Below are positions 62,326-64,000 of a DNA stretch of 64,000 bases, piece after piece. The stretch is from Nocardia higoensis (GTDB lineage: Bacteria > Actinomycetota > Actinomycetes > Mycobacteriales > Mycobacteriaceae). The DNA is taken from positions 33,561-97,560 of the forward strand of contig NZ_JADLQN010000008.1 in NCBI RefSeq assembly GCF_015477835.1, read 5' to 3'. Each line of letters begins with the position of its first letter. The stretch's first letter is position 1. Made by a program: the position numbers and the translations under genes. A model generated the notes under the pieces. The model was not told the origin of the DNA. It worked only from the letters and a program-made list of their open reading frames with translations, and made no database searches.

Positions 62326-62832
62326 TCAGTTCGTGGGCTCGGCCAGCGCGACGTGCTCGGCGTGCGCCGACTGGCCGAAGCCCGCAGGCAGCACCGTGCG
62401 CGCCTGCTTGAGCGAATCGATCGTCTTCTCCGGCGCGCGCAGCTTCTTCACCCGCAGATAACCGAGCAGTGCGAACGCGACGGTCGTCAGGATCATCAGC
62501 GCGAACACGATGAGGAACGCCGCCCAGCGCGCGAGCCACACATCGAGCAGTTCGGCGAGGAAGAAGAAAAAGAAGAACGAGCTGAACAGCAGCACCGTCA
62601 GCGCGAGCAGGAAGAAGACACTGCCCTGCAGACCCTTTTTGATCTCGCCGGTGACCTCCGCCTTGGCGAGCTCGACTTCGGCGCGAACCAGCGTCGACAT
62701 CTGCTCGGCGGCGTCGCGGACCAGGGTGCCGAAGCTCGCGGAACCGGGCGGATTGGCATCCGTCAACGGAATCGAGCTCACTGTGCTCCCGCCGCGTGCG
62801 TCGTTCCCGTTACCGCCCTGGGTGAAACTCAC
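62326..62832 (-). CDS. Phage-holin-like DUF1469 membrane protein (Rv3669-like)
   Basis: A 168-residue protein, GTG 62832 with AGAAGGG eight bases upstream. A Phe-rich pair of membrane helices (FFLLALTVLLFSSFFFFFFLAELL and AFLIVFALMILTTVAFALLGYL) follows a helical domain ending VELAKAEVTGEIKKGL, as in YqjE/DUF1469 proteins. Exported or inner-membrane; function unknown. It is co-transcribed with the EphE-like gene. Confidence 0.85.
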   Translation of the reverse strand: MSFTQGGNGNDARGGSTVSSIPLTDANPPGSASFGTLVRDAAEQMSTLVRAEVELAKAEVTGEIKKGLQGSVFFLLALTVLLFSSFFFFFFLAELLDVWLARWAAFLIVFALMILTTVAFALLGYLRVKKLRAPEKTIDSLKQARTVLPAGFGQSAHAEHVALAEPTN

Positions 62833-63239
62833 TTGGTCGACCCTTCTCCCTGTCCCGGCACATTGCTATCGGAGGCTACCGCCTTTCGGCGGATCACTGT
62901 TGTCGCACTCGTCCGGTCGCGGCTCGCGCGTGTCCGGTGCGGCGCGATGGGACACGCCCACGCCGCTACAGTAGCGGCGGCCCCCTGCGGTGCTGCGGTC
63001 AAGGAGGTCATCGGGATTGCGGCCTCGGCCGATTCGCGCGCCGCGCCGTCGTCGACCTCGCTCGACGCGAAGGTCGGCGTCGACGGATCACCGTGCTGTC
63101 CGGCCGACCGACAGCGCCTGGCTCGTCCGGCGGCAGCCCGACCACGATTTCCTGCCGTCGGTGATCGGACGGCCGCTCGCGAACCGGACTCATCTGCGTC
63201 CGGGGCGATTCCGGCGACGACCGGGTCGCCGGTCGTCAT
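62829..63239 (-). CDS. Doubtful hypothetical ORF between acs and DUF1469
   Basis: An uninterrupted 136-codon minus-strand frame from ATG 63239 whose stop overlaps the DUF1469 start (GTGA). It has no good ribosome-binding site, mixed codon quality and a low-complexity Ala/Arg/Ser composition. I cannot tell it from chance. On the other strand the same DNA has TACAGT (62966-62971) and AAGGAGG (63001-63007), a promoter and ribosome-binding site with no intact reading frame behind them. Confidence 0.25.
   Translation of the reverse strand: MTTGDPVVAGIAPDADESGSRAAVRSPTAGNRGRAAAGRARRCRSAGQHGDPSTPTFASSEVDDGAARESAEAAIPMTSLTAAPQGAAATVAAWACPIAPHRTRASRDRTSATTVIRRKAVASDSNVPGQGEGSTK
62961..62977. repeat. 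17-bp perfect palindrome
   Basis: GCCGCTAC-A-GTAGCGGC is perfectly symmetric and contains TACAGT, a possible -10 box. It lies in the 437-bp gap between DUF1469 and acs. Confidence 0.5.
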
Positions 63240-63269
63240 CGGAGATCCGGGAGCCGCGGATTCCGCGGT

Positions 63270-64000
63270 TCAGGCGTTCCCGGCGCGGATCTGTTCGAAG
63301 ACGGTCGGGTCGACCAGGGTGCTGGTGTCGCCGAGCGGCCGCCCTTCGGCGACATCGCGCAGCAGGCGGCGCATGATCTTGCCGCTGCGGGTCTTGGGCA
63401 GCTCCGAGACGATGAAGATGTCCCGAGGCTTGGCGATCGGCGAGATCTCCTTGGACACGGTGTTCTTCAGTTCCGCGACCAATGCGTCTTTGTCGGTGTG
63501 GCTGTTGCCGGTACGCAGAATGGTGAAGGCGACGATGCCCTGGCCGGTGGTGGCGTCGGTGGCGCCGACGACGGCGGCTTCGGCGACGGCGGGGTGGGAG
63601 ACGAGGGCGGATTCGACTTCGGCGGTGGAGATGCGGTGGCCGGAGACGTTCATGACGTCGTCGACGCGGCCGAGGATCCACAGGGCGTTGTCGGTGTCGA
63701 TCCTGGCGCCGTCGCCGGCGAAGTACCAGCCCTGGGTGCGGTAGCGGTCCCAGTAGGTTTCGCGGTAGCGGTCCATGTCGCCCCAGATGCCGCGCAGCAT
63801 GGATGGCCAGGGTTGGTCGAGGACGAGGTAGCCGTTGGCTTCGGTGGTGTCGGGTGTGAGGGGGTTGGCGTCTTCGTCGACGACGCGGGCGCTGATGCCG
63901 GGGAGGGGGGTCATGGCGGCGCCGGGTTTGGTGGTGGTGACCCCGGGGAGGGGGGAGATCATGATGGCGCCGGTTTCGGTTTGCCACCAGGTGTCGACGA
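63270..64000 (-). CDS. acs: Acetyl-CoA synthetase, C-terminal part (5' end outside window)
   Basis: 243 codons of the C-terminal half are visible, open to the last base. DTWWQTETGAIM (A5 motif) is at the edge, then GWYFAGDGARID, ILGRVDDVMNVSGHRIST (hinge) and PKTRSGKIMRRLLR with the acetylation-site Lys. The enzyme makes acetyl-CoA from acetate and ATP. Ortholog of Rv3667 by sequence and order. Confidence 0.93.
   Translation of the reverse strand, partial: VDTWWQTETGAIMISPLPGVTTTKPGAAMTPLPGISARVVDEDANPLTPDTTEANGYLVLDQPWPSMLRGIWGDMDRYRETYWDRYRTQGWYFAGDGARIDTDNALWILGRVDDVMNVSGHRISTAEVESALVSHPAVAEAAVVGATDATTGQGIVAFTILRTGNSHTDKDALVAELKNTVSKEISPIAKPRDIFIVSELPKTRSGKIMRRLLRDVAEGRPLGDTSTLVDPTVFEQIRAGNA

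Overview
The window looks like chromosome of a mycolic-acid actinomycete, most probably Nocardia or a close relative (inference). GC content is very high, starts are a mix of ATG, GTG and one TTG, and several genes have a TANNNT -10 box six or seven bases before the start codon, which suggests leaderless mRNAs. Gene order follows the Mycobacterium tuberculosis Rv3667-Rv3683 and Rv3708c-Rv3721c blocks in inverted orientation, with other genes inserted and some expected genes missing.

Region by region: 0-1.1 kb is the 3' end of dnaX. 1.4-8.7 kb holds a fadA-fadB beta-oxidation operon and a large PknK-type kinase/STAND protein. 8.9-12.3 kb has the tmsA-tmsB pair for 10-methyl-branched (tuberculostearic) fatty acids and a divergent SRPBCC gene. 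12.3-14.2 kb has a MerR-VOC operon with a textbook MerR operator and a secreted unknown. 14.3-15.3 kb is ybaB-recR. 15.3-16.8 kb has two small conserved unknowns and a Phd/YefM antitoxin next to a frameshifted vapC remnant. 16.8-18.9 kb is murT-gatD (lipid II amidation). 19-25 kb has a Tat-exported FAD oxidoreductase, a divergent EamA/LysR pair and a MinD-like ATPase with a Pro/Gln-rich N-terminus. 25.2-27.2 kb is leuA with a recognisable leucine leader peptide and hairpin. 27.3-36.5 kb is an accessory block (TauE, TAP-like hydrolase lipoprotein, cholesterol oxidase, channel-like protein, SRPBCC, DHFR-like, YjbQ, LipI-like esterase, SDR). 36.8-40.1 kb is ask-asd plus a class IV aminotransferase. 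40.1-46.4 kb contains a minisatellite, a serine hydrolase, an APC permease, a solitary FurA-like regulator, a possible 19-residue membrane peptide, hairpin-rich spacer DNA, DUF4287, a WYL regulator with RidA, and tRNA-Pro(CGG). 46.5-64 kb follows the mycobacterial Rv3683-to-Rv3667 order: metallophosphoesterase, yqeY (extra), ponA2, whiB4, a paired ArsA/GET3 ATPase operon, DUF4177, RidA, MBL, crp, small membrane protein, nth, TlpA-like thioredoxin, Nudix, marP, an EphE-like hydrolase, DUF1469 and the 3' half of acs.

The main themes are envelope and redox homeostasis (murT-gatD, ponA2, marP, whiB4, TlpA-like protein, tms lipids), central regulation (Crp, PknK, Fur) and aspartate-family/leucine synthesis. 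Candidate Crp sites lie upstream of whiB4, upstream of crp itself and in the spacer near 33.3 kb. No prophage, insertion sequence, CRISPR array or obvious defence island was seen. The most unusual items are small-scale: the vapC remnant, an orphan 19-bp perfect palindrome over a promoter, the minisatellite, the 19-residue membrane peptide, and an EphE-like protein whose nucleophile elbow carries Ala.
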